From contig CAVVIQ010000013.1 in NCBI GenBank assembly GCA_963748385.1, positions 1 through 64,000 of the forward strand: 64,000 nt of DNA, in the 5' to 3' direction. Positions 16,160 through 25,448 of this stretch are shown here, piece by piece; positions within the stretch are counted from its first letter, which is position 1, and every line of letters starts with the position of its first letter. The translations under genes and the position numbers were made by a program. This DNA comes from Rhodoblastus sp963748385 (GTDB lineage Bacteria > Pseudomonadota > Alphaproteobacteria > Rhizobiales > Beijerinckiaceae). The notes under the pieces are model-generated. The model was not told the origin of the DNA. It ran no database searches and was given only the letters and a program-made list of their open reading frames with translations.

Positions 16160-18583
16160 TCATTCCGCCGCGCTGATCGCGGCGATGCGGTTGCGGGCCT
16201 GCTGGCGCGGGCCGGGGAGATGGACGCGCACCCGCGTTCCATGGCCCGGTTCGGAGTCGATCAGCAATTCTCCGCCATGAAGTTCGACCAGGGAGCGCGC
16301 GATCGACAGGCCGAGGCCGGGCCCTTTCATGCCGTCCTGCATCAGCGGCGAGCGCTGCTCGAACGGGTGGCAGACGAGCACCATTTCCTCGGCGGTCATG
16401 CCGCAGCCGCTGTCCTCGACGATGATGTCGTGGGCCGGGCCGTCCTCCGCGACGCTGACCGCGACGCGACCGCCCTCGGGGGTGAATTTGATCGCGTTTT
16501 CGAGCAGGATTCCGACCACGCGGCGCAGGAGTTCGGGATCGGCGAAAACGTGGGCTTCGGGCGGCGGATCGAAGGCGATCGACACCCTTTTGGCTTCGGC
16601 GGGCGCGCGGGCGGCGTCGACGGTTTCGGCGAGGCTCGGCGCCACGTCGACCTCGCGGGCGTTCAGCACCACCTGTCCGGCGTCGAGACGGGCCATTTCC
16701 AGCACGTCGCTGATGACGCCATGGAGATATTCGCCGGACTGGCGGATGTGATTGGCGTATTGCATATAGCGCGGATTGCCGATTTGGCCGAAATATTGCT
16801 GCTCCATCACCTCCGCGAAGCCGATGATATGCGTCAGCGGGGTGCGCAATTCGTGGCTCATATTGGCGAGGAAGTCGGATTTGGCGCGGTTGGCGCTCTC
16901 GGCTGCGGCCTTCTGTTCGAGATAGCGCTCGGCGAGCTCGGCGAGCTGCTGGGCCTGGAGTTCGAGGGTCTGGCGGGATCGGCGCAGGTCGGCGACGGTG
17001 GCGGTCAGGCGCCGTTCGCTGTCGAGCAATGACTGTTCGTGATGTTTCAGGGCCGAAATGTCGGCGCCGACCGAGACATAGCCGCCGTCCTTGGTGCGGC
17101 GCTCGTTGATCTGGAGCCAGCGCCCGTCGGCGAGGCGCGCCTCGTAGACCCGTCCGGCGCCGTCGTCGTCGGGCATGGAGCAGGCCTGTTCGGCGAAGCT
17201 GCGCGACTGGCCCATGATCTGCCAATAGGGCGCGCCGGGCGTGGCGTATTCCGGCGGCAGGCCATGCACGTCCTGGAATTTGGAATTGCACAGGACGAGG
17301 CGGTTGTCGGCGTCCCACAGCACGAAGGCCTCGGAAATGGACTCGACCGCGTCCCTCAGGCGCAGGTCGGCGGCGGCGCTGCGTTCGGCGAGGCGGACCT
17401 GTTCGGAAATGTCCACGGCGATGCCGACGAGATGGGGCGCGCGCTCGCGGCCCTCGTGGATCACCTGGGCGCGGGCGCGAATCCAGATCCAGCGTCCTTC
17501 TTCGTCGCGGATGCGGAAGGCGTGGTCGATCGACGAAATGCGCCCGGCGGTCAATTGCTCGGCGAGGCCCGCGAGCTTGTCGTCCTCGGGATGGATCAGC
17601 GCCCTGATGTCGCCGAAGGACAGGAACTCGCCGGTCCGGCTCATCGACAGCATGTCATACATCGAGTCCGACCAGTAGATGCGGCCGTGGGCGAGGTCCC
17701 AGTCCCACAGGCCGCAGCGGCCGCGATTGAGCGCGGCGTCGATGCGGGTGCGGATGCGGGCGCGGTCGCTTTCCGCGTCCAGCGCCCTGCTGGTCTGGGC
17801 GAAATAGGCGAAGGCGACCACCGCCATGACTGCGGCGGTGAGCAGGAACAGAAAGGCCGAGCGCCAGACGCCGGCGCGCCAGTCGGACATGGCGCTGTCG
17901 AGCGGCTCGACGATCGCAAGCTGGCCGAAGGGAGGCCGGAGGCTGCGCACCGTGGCGAGCGCCTCGCCGCCGCCGGGCAGGCTGATCCGCATCGCGCCGG
18001 CCTTTTCGGCGAAAATGGTGAGAGGCTGGGCGGGGCCGAGATAATCGGCGAGCGCGCCCTGGCCGACGGCGCCGGCGGGCAGGCTGGCGACGATCCGGCC
18101 ATCGGGGCCGGTCACGGCCAGGATGCGGCCCTGGCTCTGCACCCGCTCGAGAGCGGAGGAGAGGATCAACGCGGCGGGTTCGCCGGCCGGCGCGTTGCGC
18201 GCGGCGTCGTTGAAGTCTTCCGCGGCGAGGCGGCCGACCATATCCATCACGGACAGCGCCTCGGGAATGACGCGGTCGTGGCTTTGCAGCGCGATCTCGG
18301 CGGCGAAGCCGAACAGGGTGAGCAGGAAAAGGGCGATCAGCGTCGGAATGGCGGCGCGCGGCGCCGACATCGGCCGCGCGCGCCGCGAAGGCTCTGCGCG
18401 AAGGGCCTCGGCGGGAGCTTGCGGCGCGGCCTGGTGGTCGGGCCGCGCGGAGTCGCCGCGAGGAAAAAGCCGCGCCACCGAGGCGCCGCCATCGGGCGCA
18501 GCGGCGGAGGACGTCCAGGGACCATTGAGGGGCTGGGCGGCTTCAAGGCATAACGAGGCATCGGCTGCGTTCGCACGCGCCAT
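16160..18583 (-). CDS. PAS-domain sensor histidine kinase, PleC/DivJ-like
   Basis: The 807-residue membrane kinase has helices near residues 79-98 and 243-262 around a periplasmic domain. A PAS domain (about 280-400, WDWDLAHGRIYWSD) and a second (about 412-515) follow, then a short coiled coil. The HisKA box NMSHELRTPL holds His577; the ATPase boxes are ENAIKFT, DSGCGM and GPGLGLSIA. The HisKA segment (EVMEQQYFGQIGNPRYMQYA) is close to the PleC/DivJ/PdhS group that controls DivK and the CtrA pathway; exact orthology is inference. No response regulator is adjacent. ATG 18583 has GGGAG upstream and a CtrA-like site lies about 100 bp further. Confidence 0.85.
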   Translation of the reverse strand: MARANAADASLCLEAAQPLNGPWTSSAAAPDGGASVARLFPRGDSARPDHQAAPQAPAEALRAEPSRRARPMSAPRAAIPTLIALFLLTLFGFAAEIALQSHDRVIPEALSVMDMVGRLAAEDFNDAARNAPAGEPAALILSSALERVQSQGRILAVTGPDGRIVASLPAGAVGQGALADYLGPAQPLTIFAEKAGAMRISLPGGGEALATVRSLRPPFGQLAIVEPLDSAMSDWRAGVWRSAFLFLLTAAVMAVVAFAYFAQTSRALDAESDRARIRTRIDAALNRGRCGLWDWDLAHGRIYWSDSMYDMLSMSRTGEFLSFGDIRALIHPEDDKLAGLAEQLTAGRISSIDHAFRIRDEEGRWIWIRARAQVIHEGRERAPHLVGIAVDISEQVRLAERSAAADLRLRDAVESISEAFVLWDADNRLVLCNSKFQDVHGLPPEYATPGAPYWQIMGQSRSFAEQACSMPDDDGAGRVYEARLADGRWLQINERRTKDGGYVSVGADISALKHHEQSLLDSERRLTATVADLRRSRQTLELQAQQLAELAERYLEQKAAAESANRAKSDFLANMSHELRTPLTHIIGFAEVMEQQYFGQIGNPRYMQYANHIRQSGEYLHGVISDVLEMARLDAGQVVLNAREVDVAPSLAETVDAARAPAEAKRVSIAFDPPPEAHVFADPELLRRVVGILLENAIKFTPEGGRVAVSVAEDGPAHDIIVEDSGCGMTAEEMVLVCHPFEQRSPLMQDGMKGPGLGLSIARSLVELHGGELLIDSEPGHGTRVRVHLPGPRQQARNRIAAISAAE

Positions 18584-18963
18584 GACACGCTCCCGGTGTG
18601 GTGAAATCCAGCGATCCGGAGCATTACCGCGACGCCCCCGAATCACCCTCATTCGAATCCGAGTTGGACTTTTTGTCCAGACTAAATTTTCGTTAATTCA
18701 TGAGTTTTTTGCAGTGGAAATTGGATGCGATTTCAACAGCTCACGCGCCATCACCGCGCGCGCCCAAAGTAAAAACGGCGAAAAGAAGAGTCGAAACAAG
18801 ACGTTCGTCCTTCGGACGGCTCCGGCGGCCGGCGAGGCGGACAAGCGAGCCAGTTCCGGCGCGATTCCGGCGAGATCCGCGCGAAAACAAGGCGACGCCT
18901 TCGCTGGACGTCCGACCGGCGGCCAGGCTTGCGCGAAACTGGCGTATCGCTTCGGCCCCGGGC
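18584..18963. other. Intergenic with AT-rich promoter-like core
   Basis: There is no gene between the histidine kinase start and the pepN end. A distinctly AT-rich core (about 18655-18735) contains a short dyad TGGAC-TTTTT-GTCCA (18665-18679) and a CtrA-like motif. Both are suitably placed for the minus-strand kinase promoter. The open forward frame through here is a shadow. Confidence 0.5.
18682..18696 (-). promoter_or_regulatory. CtrA-like site upstream of histidine kinase
   Basis: On the minus strand TTAA, seven bases, TTAG (one mismatch from TTAA-N7-TTAA) lies about 100 bp before the kinase start, in the AT-rich promoter region. CtrA control of cell-cycle kinases is established in Caulobacter and relatives; binding here is inference. 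Confidence 0.4.
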
Positions 18964-21624
18964 TCAGGCGAGGGCGCGGGCGGCGATGTCGCGCAGGTCG
19001 GGCGAGAGCTTTTGCCGGGCGGCGACGCCTTCAAGCGCCTCGCGCGCGAGTTGGCGCCGGCCGGCTTCGAGATTGCGCCAGGAGCGGAACGCCGAGAGCA
19101 GCCGCGCCGCGACCTGCGGATTGACGGCGTCCAGCGCGAGGGCGGTTTCAGCGACGAAAAGGTAGCCGGCGCCGTCGGCGGCGTTGAAGCCGGTGGGATT
19201 GGCGTTGGCGAAGGCGGAAATCAGCGCCCGCACGCGGTTGGGATTGGTCAGGCTAAAGGCGTGGTGGCGCGTGAGCCCCTTGACCCGCTCCAGCGTCTCG
19301 GGCTCCGGGATCGTCGCCTGGAGCGAGAACCATTTGTCGATGATCAGGGGCTCTTCGGCGTGGGAGCGGAAGAACGAATCGAGCGCGCGCTCGCGTTGCG
19401 CCGTGGCGTGGCCGCAGAGCGTGGAAAGGGCGGCCATCTGGTCGGTCATATTGGCGCCGAGCTGGAACTGGCGCATCGCGATTTCGGCGCCGTCCTCCGG
19501 CGCGCCGGTCGCGTAGAGGTCGAGGCAGGCGTTGCGCAGGGCGCGGCGTCCGGCGCTCGCGGCGTCCGGCGAAAACGGCGCGTCGCTCGTCAGGCGGTCG
19601 TAAGCCGCGAGCAGCCGGGCGCCGAGGGCCTCGCCAATTCCTTCGCGCAGCGCGCGCCGCGCCATGAAGATGGCGTCGGGATCGACATTGGAGCCGATGT
19701 CGCGGGCGATGTCGCTTTCGCTCGGCAGAATCGCCATTTGCGCCGCGAAGGCGGGGTCGGCCTCGCCGGCCTCGATCACGCCGCCCAGCGCCTCGGCGAA
19801 GGCCGGGTTGAAATCCGGCAATTCGCCGGCCCGGATCTTTTCCGTCGAGCGGATCATCAGCCGGGTGGCGAAGCTTTGCGCCGCCTGCCAGCGGTTGAAA
19901 GGGTCGGAGTCATGGGCCATGAGCAGCAGGAGATCGTCCTCAGCGAGGTCGATGTCGAGAATGGCGGGCGCGGAAAAGCGGCGCAGCAACGAGGGAACCG
20001 GCCGGCTCGGCACATTCCGGAAGACGATGCGACGCTCTTTGGCCGCCAGTTCGAAAACGCCGGCTTCGGCTTCGCGCGCGGCGGCCTGATCCTCGGGAAC
20101 AAGCGGGATTTCGTGGCCGTCCTGTCCGATCAGGCCGAGCCGGATCGGCATGACCAACGGCTTTTTTTCGGGCTGGCCGGGGGTGGGCGGCGTCTCCTGC
20201 GACAGGTCGAGCGCAAACGTCTTTGCGTCGGCGTCATAGGTCCCGCGCGCCTTGAGGCGCGGGGTGCCGGCCTGACTGTACCACAGGAAAAATGGCGACA
20301 GGTCGCGGCCGGAGCTCTCGGCGAAACAGGAAATGAAATCCTCGACCGTCGCGGCCATGCCGTCGAAGCGCTGGAAATAAAGCGCCATGCCGGCGTGATA
20401 GGCCTCATGGCCGATCAGGGTCCGCAGCATGCGGATGATCTCGGCGCCTTTCTCATAGACCGTCGCGGTGTAGAAGTTGTTGATCTCGTTATAGGTATCC
20501 GGGCGCACGTTATGGGCGAGCGGACCGGCGTCCTCGGGGAACTGGCTTGCGCGCAGAGTGCGGACATTGGCGATGCGCCCGACGGCGCGCGAGCGCTCGT
20601 CTCCGGAAAATTCCTGGTCGCGATAAACGGTCAGGCCTTCCTTCAGGCAGAGCTGGAACCAGTCGCGGCAGGTGATGCGGTCGCCGGTCCAGTTGTGGAA
20701 ATATTCATGCGCGACGACCGTCTCGATCCCGGCGTAGTCGGAGTCGGTCGCGGTCTCCTGGAGCGCCAGGATATATTTGTCGTTGAAGATGTTGAGGCCC
20801 TTGTTCTCCATCGCGCCCATATTGAAATCGGGCACGGCGACGATGTTGAACACGTCGAGGTCATATTCGCGGCCATAGACGAATTCGTCCCAGCGCATGG
20901 CGCGGATCAGGGATTCCATCGCGTAATGGGCGCGGTGCTCCTTGCCTTTCTGGACATAAATCCCGAGCTTCACCTTGCGGCCGGACATGGTTTCGAATTC
21001 TTCCTCGATCGCGCCGAGATCGCCGCCGACCAGAGCGAAAAGATAGGAAGGCTTGGGAAAGGGATCGCGCCAGACGGCGTAATGGCGGCCGTTGGGAAGG
21101 TCGCCATGTTCGACGGGATTGCCGTTGGAGAGCAGGACCGGCGCCTCCGCCTTGTCGGCCTCGACGCGCACGGTGAAGACGCTCATCACGTCGGGCCGGT
21201 CGAGGTAATAGGTTATGCGGCGGAAACCTTCGGCCTCGCATTGGGTGCAGAAAGCCGAGCCGGAGCGGTAGAGCCCTTCGAGCCTTGTGTTGGCCGAAGG
21301 ATCGAGCAGGGTTTCCACCTCGAGCGTGAAGACGCGCGCCGGCGGACGGGCGATCGTCAGCCTTTCGGGCGTCGCGACCTCGGCGAGGTCGAGCGCCTCG
21401 TTGTCGAGAAGCGCGCGCACCGGCCTCAGGTCGCCGCCGTCGAGGACGAGCGGCGCGCCGGCGATCCCGGAAGGATTGGGCCTGAGCTTCAGGCGCGACA
21501 CGACCTTTGTCGCGCTTCTGTCGAGGCTGATGTCGAGATGGACCGAGTCGATGAGATAATCGGCCGGACGGTAATCGGCGAGGCGGACGGGCAGGACGGG
21601 CGCGGCTTCTGGCTTGTCGGACAT
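18964..21624 (-). CDS. pepN: Aminopeptidase N (M1 family)
   Basis: The 886-residue protein is of standard PepN length. The exopeptidase motif is GAMEN (270-274), and the zinc site is HEYFHNWTG (His306, His310) with Glu329 in LKEG. The region VPDFNMGAMENKGLNIF is the hallmark of bacterial PepN. It removes N-terminal residues from peptides in the cytoplasm. It is a single gene on the minus strand, 153 bp from the divergent LOG-family gene. Confidence 0.97.
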   Translation of the reverse strand: MSDKPEAAPVLPVRLADYRPADYLIDSVHLDISLDRSATKVVSRLKLRPNPSGIAGAPLVLDGGDLRPVRALLDNEALDLAEVATPERLTIARPPARVFTLEVETLLDPSANTRLEGLYRSGSAFCTQCEAEGFRRITYYLDRPDVMSVFTVRVEADKAEAPVLLSNGNPVEHGDLPNGRHYAVWRDPFPKPSYLFALVGGDLGAIEEEFETMSGRKVKLGIYVQKGKEHRAHYAMESLIRAMRWDEFVYGREYDLDVFNIVAVPDFNMGAMENKGLNIFNDKYILALQETATDSDYAGIETVVAHEYFHNWTGDRITCRDWFQLCLKEGLTVYRDQEFSGDERSRAVGRIANVRTLRASQFPEDAGPLAHNVRPDTYNEINNFYTATVYEKGAEIIRMLRTLIGHEAYHAGMALYFQRFDGMAATVEDFISCFAESSGRDLSPFFLWYSQAGTPRLKARGTYDADAKTFALDLSQETPPTPGQPEKKPLVMPIRLGLIGQDGHEIPLVPEDQAAAREAEAGVFELAAKERRIVFRNVPSRPVPSLLRRFSAPAILDIDLAEDDLLLLMAHDSDPFNRWQAAQSFATRLMIRSTEKIRAGELPDFNPAFAEALGGVIEAGEADPAFAAQMAILPSESDIARDIGSNVDPDAIFMARRALREGIGEALGARLLAAYDRLTSDAPFSPDAASAGRRALRNACLDLYATGAPEDGAEIAMRQFQLGANMTDQMAALSTLCGHATAQRERALDSFFRSHAEEPLIIDKWFSLQATIPEPETLERVKGLTRHHAFSLTNPNRVRALISAFANANPTGFNAADGAGYLFVAETALALDAVNPQVAARLLSAFRSWRNLEAGRRQLAREALEGVAARQKLSPDLRDIAARALA

Positions 21625-21777
21625 GACGCCTCTACGATTTCCGATTCGGCGGCATGGCCGCCTGTCGCGTCCTATTTATTCGCCCTTCGCCGAAATCGCC
21701 ATCCGCAAAAAGAGAAAATCGCCGCCGGCCTTGACCCCCCCGGACCGCCGCGACAAAAAGAAACAAAGGGAAAGCAC

Positions 21778-22371
21778 ATGCATCAGATTCGCAAAATCTG
21801 CGTTTATTGTGGCTCGTCGGTCGGCGAGGATCCGGCCTTTGTCGCGGCGGCGCGGGATTTGGGCAGGACGCTCGCGGAAAACGGCGTCGGCCTTGTTTAT
21901 GGCGGCGGCAATCTAGGCCTGATGGGCGCGGTGGCCCATGCGACGCTGGAGGCCGGCGGCCATGTCACCGGGATCATCCCGCATTTTCTGGAAAAGCGCG
22001 AACATGCGCTTGAAAACGTCCAGGAGCTGCTGGTCGTCAACGACATGCACGAACGCAAGCGCCTGATGTTCGAGAAGGCCGACGCCTTCATCGCGCTGCC
22101 GGGCGGCATCGGCACGCTGGAGGAGCTGGTCGAGCAGCTCACCTGGGTGCAATTGCAGCGCCACGACAAGCCGGTGCTGATCGCCGACGTCGGCGGCTTC
22201 TGGGCTCCGCTGCTGGCGCTGATCGACCACATGCGCGCGCAGGCTTTCATCCGGCCGCAATATGAAGCCCGCTACATCGTGCGCGAAAAAGTCGAGGACA
22301 TGCTGCCGGCGCTGCGCGAGGCGTTTTCAAAAGCCCGCGCGTCGCATATGGCCTTGCGTCCCGAGTTTTGA
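21778..22371 (+). CDS. LOG-family protein (TIGR00730, YgdH/PpnN-like)
   Basis: The 197-residue Rossmann-fold protein has CVYCGSS near the N-terminus, VYGGGNLGLMGAVA (40-53) and the family signature PGGIGTLEE (108-116). Members hydrolyse nucleoside 5'-monophosphates to base and ribose 5-phosphate; the plant and fungal homologues activate cytokinins. The length matches the LOG type. ATG 21778 follows an AAAGGGAAAG ribosome binding site. It converges with the coiled-coil protein gene 14 bp downstream. Confidence 0.9.
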   Translation: MHQIRKICVYCGSSVGEDPAFVAAARDLGRTLAENGVGLVYGGGNLGLMGAVAHATLEAGGHVTGIIPHFLEKREHALENVQELLVVNDMHERKRLMFEKADAFIALPGGIGTLEELVEQLTWVQLQRHDKPVLIADVGGFWAPLLALIDHMRAQAFIRPQYEARYIVREKVEDMLPALREAFSKARASHMALRPEF

Positions 22372-22384
22372 GATCTCCGGAGCG

Positions 22385-23170
22385 TCAGTCGTCCGAGGCG
22401 AAATCGGGGCCGATATAGCCGCGGTCGGTCTTCACCGTCCATTCCTGGCCATGGCGCTCGATGCTCATGACCAGCGCCCCGCCGGGCAGGATGTCGCCGG
22501 GTTCGACTTCCTCCACGCGCCCCGCGCCTTCGATCAGGGCGTGGTCGCCGTCGACATCGCGAAGGACGAAGGCGCGATAGGGGCCGAGCGCTTCATGGCC
22601 GCGCCGGGGCTCGAGGGACGCCTTGGCCTGCGCCGGATGGGGCAGGGGCTTGCCGATCGAGGCGGTCGGCGTGTGGTCCACCTTGCGCTGCGCCATTTTC
22701 TCGGCCTCGGACTTGACCTTTTCGAGCCTCGCCTGGAGCTGGGAGGCGGTCGCCGCCGCATCGGCCTTGGCGTCGGCGAGATTCTTCTGCAGCGTGGCTA
22801 TGGTCGCTTCCGAGGCCCGGGACTGGCGCGCCTGGGCGTCGAGCTTGTTCCTGAGGCTCTCGACATGGACGCGCAAAGTCGCCAGCTCCTGGCCCTGCGC
22901 CTTGGCGGTCTTGACGGCTTCCGCCGCCGCCATCGCCACCGGGTCAGGCTTTTCCGGCGCGGGCGGAGCAAAGGCGTCCATGCGGGTGGCGGCGGCCCAG
23001 CCCAGGCCGATCGTCAGCAGCAGGGCCAGGCCGGAGGCGGCGAAGAAACGGCGCCTGCCTCCGCGCGGGTCGACGGCGCGGAATTCGATCTCCGGCCGCT
23101 CGTCCGCACGGAGCTGGAAGGACTCGCGAGGCGCCGGCGTGGGCTTGGATGGCGGAATGAGGTCGTGCAT
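22385..23170 (-). CDS. Single-pass coiled-coil envelope protein, unknown function
   Basis: The 261-residue protein has a Pro-rich cytoplasmic head, one membrane helix (about 45-61, just after GGRRRFF), an Ala/Gln/Lys-rich coiled coil (about 78-163) and a small C-terminal domain (about 195-258) with RDVDGDHALIEG, VEPGDILPGGALVMSIERHG and KTDRGYIG. That last part recalls domains at the ends of PilP/TraP-like envelope proteins; this is a weak resemblance. No enzymatic motif is seen. The start is at ATG 23170 rather than the upstream open codons. A perfect TTAA-N7-TTAA site lies 65 bp upstream, hinting at cell-cycle control. Confidence 0.7.
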   Translation of the reverse strand: MHDLIPPSKPTPAPRESFQLRADERPEIEFRAVDPRGGRRRFFAASGLALLLTIGLGWAAATRMDAFAPPAPEKPDPVAMAAAEAVKTAKAQGQELATLRVHVESLRNKLDAQARQSRASEATIATLQKNLADAKADAAATASQLQARLEKVKSEAEKMAQRKVDHTPTASIGKPLPHPAQAKASLEPRRGHEALGPYRAFVLRDVDGDHALIEGAGRVEEVEPGDILPGGALVMSIERHGQEWTVKTDRGYIGPDFASDD

Positions 23171-23234
23171 GATCGGCTCCGGGGCGGACGCTCGCCGTCC
23201 GCTTTCCATGACCCGACATTTTCCGCCGTCCGGA

Positions 23235-23249
23235 TTAACCCAGGATTAA
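23235..23249. promoter_or_regulatory. CtrA-like site, perfect TTAA-N7-TTAA
   Basis: TTAA (23235-23238), CCCAGGA, TTAA (23246-23249) matches the symmetric core of the CtrA motif without mismatch. It lies in the 118-bp gap upstream of the coiled-coil envelope protein gene and past the opgH end, so the coiled-coil gene is the only candidate target. A perfect match is improbable by chance in DNA this GC-rich. Confidence 0.5.
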
Positions 23250-23288
23250 TGACGCCGGAATTTTCGCGGCGTCTGTCGCCGATTTGCA

Positions 23289-25448
23289 TCACTCCGCCGT
23301 GGCGGAGCCGGCGGCCGGCAGGCGCGCGAGCAAGGCGATCAGGGCGCGGTCCTGCATCAGCGCCGCGCGCTCCTTGCGCTGGATCCACGCGGAGGCCTCC
23401 TCGATCGTGCGCGCCTCGCCGAGCTTGGCGATCGCCATCGCGCGCTCGGGGGTGATGTCGCCGCGCGTATGATGGACCGGCGGCGGCAGGAACGCCTCGT
23501 GGACGTCGCGGAATTCCGGGTCCTGGTGAAGCACGCGCAGTCCGTCCGCCCTGTCGAAGCCTTCCGACGCGAGCTCCTCGGAAAGAGCGTTGGCGCGGGT
23601 CGCGATCGGCGGCGGCGCGTTTTCCTCGGGCGTGGCCAGCAGCCCGGCGCGGCGAAAAACCATGCCCACCGATTTCAGCCCCGTGCCCCAGGACAGGGGG
23701 ATCGCCAGGATCAGGCCGGCGATGGTCGGCGACATCCAGGCGGCCAGCGAGGGAGAGATCAGAAGCGCCGCGATCAGCGAAATCACGCCGAGGACGACAT
23801 GGTCGCGATGGCGGCGAATGATCGACTTGAACGGCACCGAGCCGTCGTCGCGCCGCTGCGGCTCCCAGCCGGTGTCGAAGCCGAAGAGGATGTGCAGCAC
23901 ATGGCCGGAATGGACCATCATCATGATCGGCGCCAGCAGCGCCGACATCACCACCTCGAACAGGGTCGAGAGGACAAGCCGGAGCGCGCCGCCGGCGCCG
24001 CGCCGGGTCGGGGCGTCGAACAAGGCGACGATCAGGCCGAAGAGTTTGGGCGCGAGCAGAACCGCCATGGTGAGGATGAACAGCTCCAGCGACCTTTCGG
24101 CGTCGAACACCGGCCAGGTCGGGAACAAGGTGAAGTCGGAGGTGAAATATTCCGGCCGGATATATTTCGCCTGCAGCACCAGCAGGATGCCGACCAGCAG
24201 TTGGGCGAGCCACAGCGGCGAGGCGACATAGGCCATGATCCCGGTGGCGAAATGCTGGCGCGTCGCGGGAACGAGCCCCAGGGCCGGCAGGACGCTGATA
24301 TGCTGAAGATTGCCCTGGCACCAGCGGCGGTCGCGAATGGCCGTGTCGATCAGTGAGGGCGGGCATTCCTCGAAGGAGCCCGGCAGCGACGGCAGCATAT
24401 AGACGCTGTAGCCGGCGCGGCGCATCAGCGCGGCCTCGACGAAGTCGTGTGAAAGGATATGGCCGCCGAACGGCGGCTTGCCCCTGAGATGGGGCAGGCC
24501 GCAATGGTCGGCGAAGGCCTTTACGCGAATGATCGCGTTATGGCCCCAGTAATTGCCGTCGCGGCCCATCCAGCACGAAAGGCCGTCGGCGATGACCGGA
24601 CCGTAGATGCGGGCGGCGAATTGCTGGACGCGGGCGAAAAGCGTGTTGCGGTTGATGATCAGCGGCAGGGTCTGGATGATGCCGGCGTCGGGATCGGCCT
24701 CCATCGTCGCGGCGAGCGAAACGATGGCCTGGCCGGTCATCAGGCTGTCGGCGTCGAGCACCACCATGTGGTCGTAAGACGCGCCCCAGCGCGAGACGAA
24801 ATCGGCGACATTGCCCGCCTTGCGAGCAGTGTTCCTGTCGCGGTGGCGGTAATAGACGCGGGCCTGGGGCCCCAGCCGGCGCCGCAGGGAGATCAACGCC
24901 CGCTCCTCTGCGATCCAGACGTCGGGATCGGTCGAATCGGACAACAGGAACCAGTCGAAGGCCTCGCCATGTCCGGTCGCATCGACGTCGTCGTGGATCC
25001 CCTGGACCGCCCCGAACACGCGCGAGGGCGCCTCGTTGTAGATGGGCATGATGACGGCGGTGCGGCTCGCGAGCTTCGCGGGCAGGGGCGAGGGCTGGGG
25101 GCGGGCGATCAGCAGATGGACGAAGCCGACGATCGAAGCGGCGAAGGACAGCGCGATCCACGAGAAATTGGCGAGGAACAGGACGAGCAGCGCCCATTTC
25201 GGAAAAGTGATGCCGCCGACGTCGATGACAAGATACATCTGGTAGCCGCCCCAGGCGGTCAGGGCGAGGCCGCCGCCGAAGGTGACGACCCGCGACAGCC
25301 AGGGCGCGGCGACGTCGCGGACGAATTTGCGCCGCTCCTTCGCCGCGTCGAAACGGAACAGCTTCTGCTCCGGCATGGGAATCGGGGATTCCTGCGGCAT
25401 GGCCGGCGCAAGCGGCGCGACGGCGGCCGGAGCGGGGGCGGAGTCCAT
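23289..25448 (-). CDS. opgH: Glucans biosynthesis glucosyltransferase H
   Basis: This 719-residue inner-membrane GT2 enzyme polymerises the beta-1,2 glucan backbone from UDP-glucose and feeds it to the periplasm. Two N-terminal membrane helices (about 53-75 and 86-112) precede the catalytic loop: VIMPIYNEAPSRVF, SDSTDP, LDADSLMTG (about 231-239) and the acceptor motif RRWCQGNLQH. Several C-terminal membrane helices follow. The start ATG 25448 overlaps the opgG stop (TGATG), giving translational coupling; ATG 25460 is possible. It functions with OpgG upstream. Confidence 0.94.
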   Translation of the reverse strand: MDSAPAPAAVAPLAPAMPQESPIPMPEQKLFRFDAAKERRKFVRDVAAPWLSRVVTFGGGLALTAWGGYQMYLVIDVGGITFPKWALLVLFLANFSWIALSFAASIVGFVHLLIARPQPSPLPAKLASRTAVIMPIYNEAPSRVFGAVQGIHDDVDATGHGEAFDWFLLSDSTDPDVWIAEERALISLRRRLGPQARVYYRHRDRNTARKAGNVADFVSRWGASYDHMVVLDADSLMTGQAIVSLAATMEADPDAGIIQTLPLIINRNTLFARVQQFAARIYGPVIADGLSCWMGRDGNYWGHNAIIRVKAFADHCGLPHLRGKPPFGGHILSHDFVEAALMRRAGYSVYMLPSLPGSFEECPPSLIDTAIRDRRWCQGNLQHISVLPALGLVPATRQHFATGIMAYVASPLWLAQLLVGILLVLQAKYIRPEYFTSDFTLFPTWPVFDAERSLELFILTMAVLLAPKLFGLIVALFDAPTRRGAGGALRLVLSTLFEVVMSALLAPIMMMVHSGHVLHILFGFDTGWEPQRRDDGSVPFKSIIRRHRDHVVLGVISLIAALLISPSLAAWMSPTIAGLILAIPLSWGTGLKSVGMVFRRAGLLATPEENAPPPIATRANALSEELASEGFDRADGLRVLHQDPEFRDVHEAFLPPPVHHTRGDITPERAMAIAKLGEARTIEEASAWIQRKERAALMQDRALIALLARLPAAGSATAE

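Noticed and set aside
18700..22371. 1223-codon forward open frame opposite pepN
   Set aside because: It is a shadow of third-position G/C bias; only its last 198 codons (21778-22371) are a real gene. The rest has no protein-like features and pepN on the other strand is complete.
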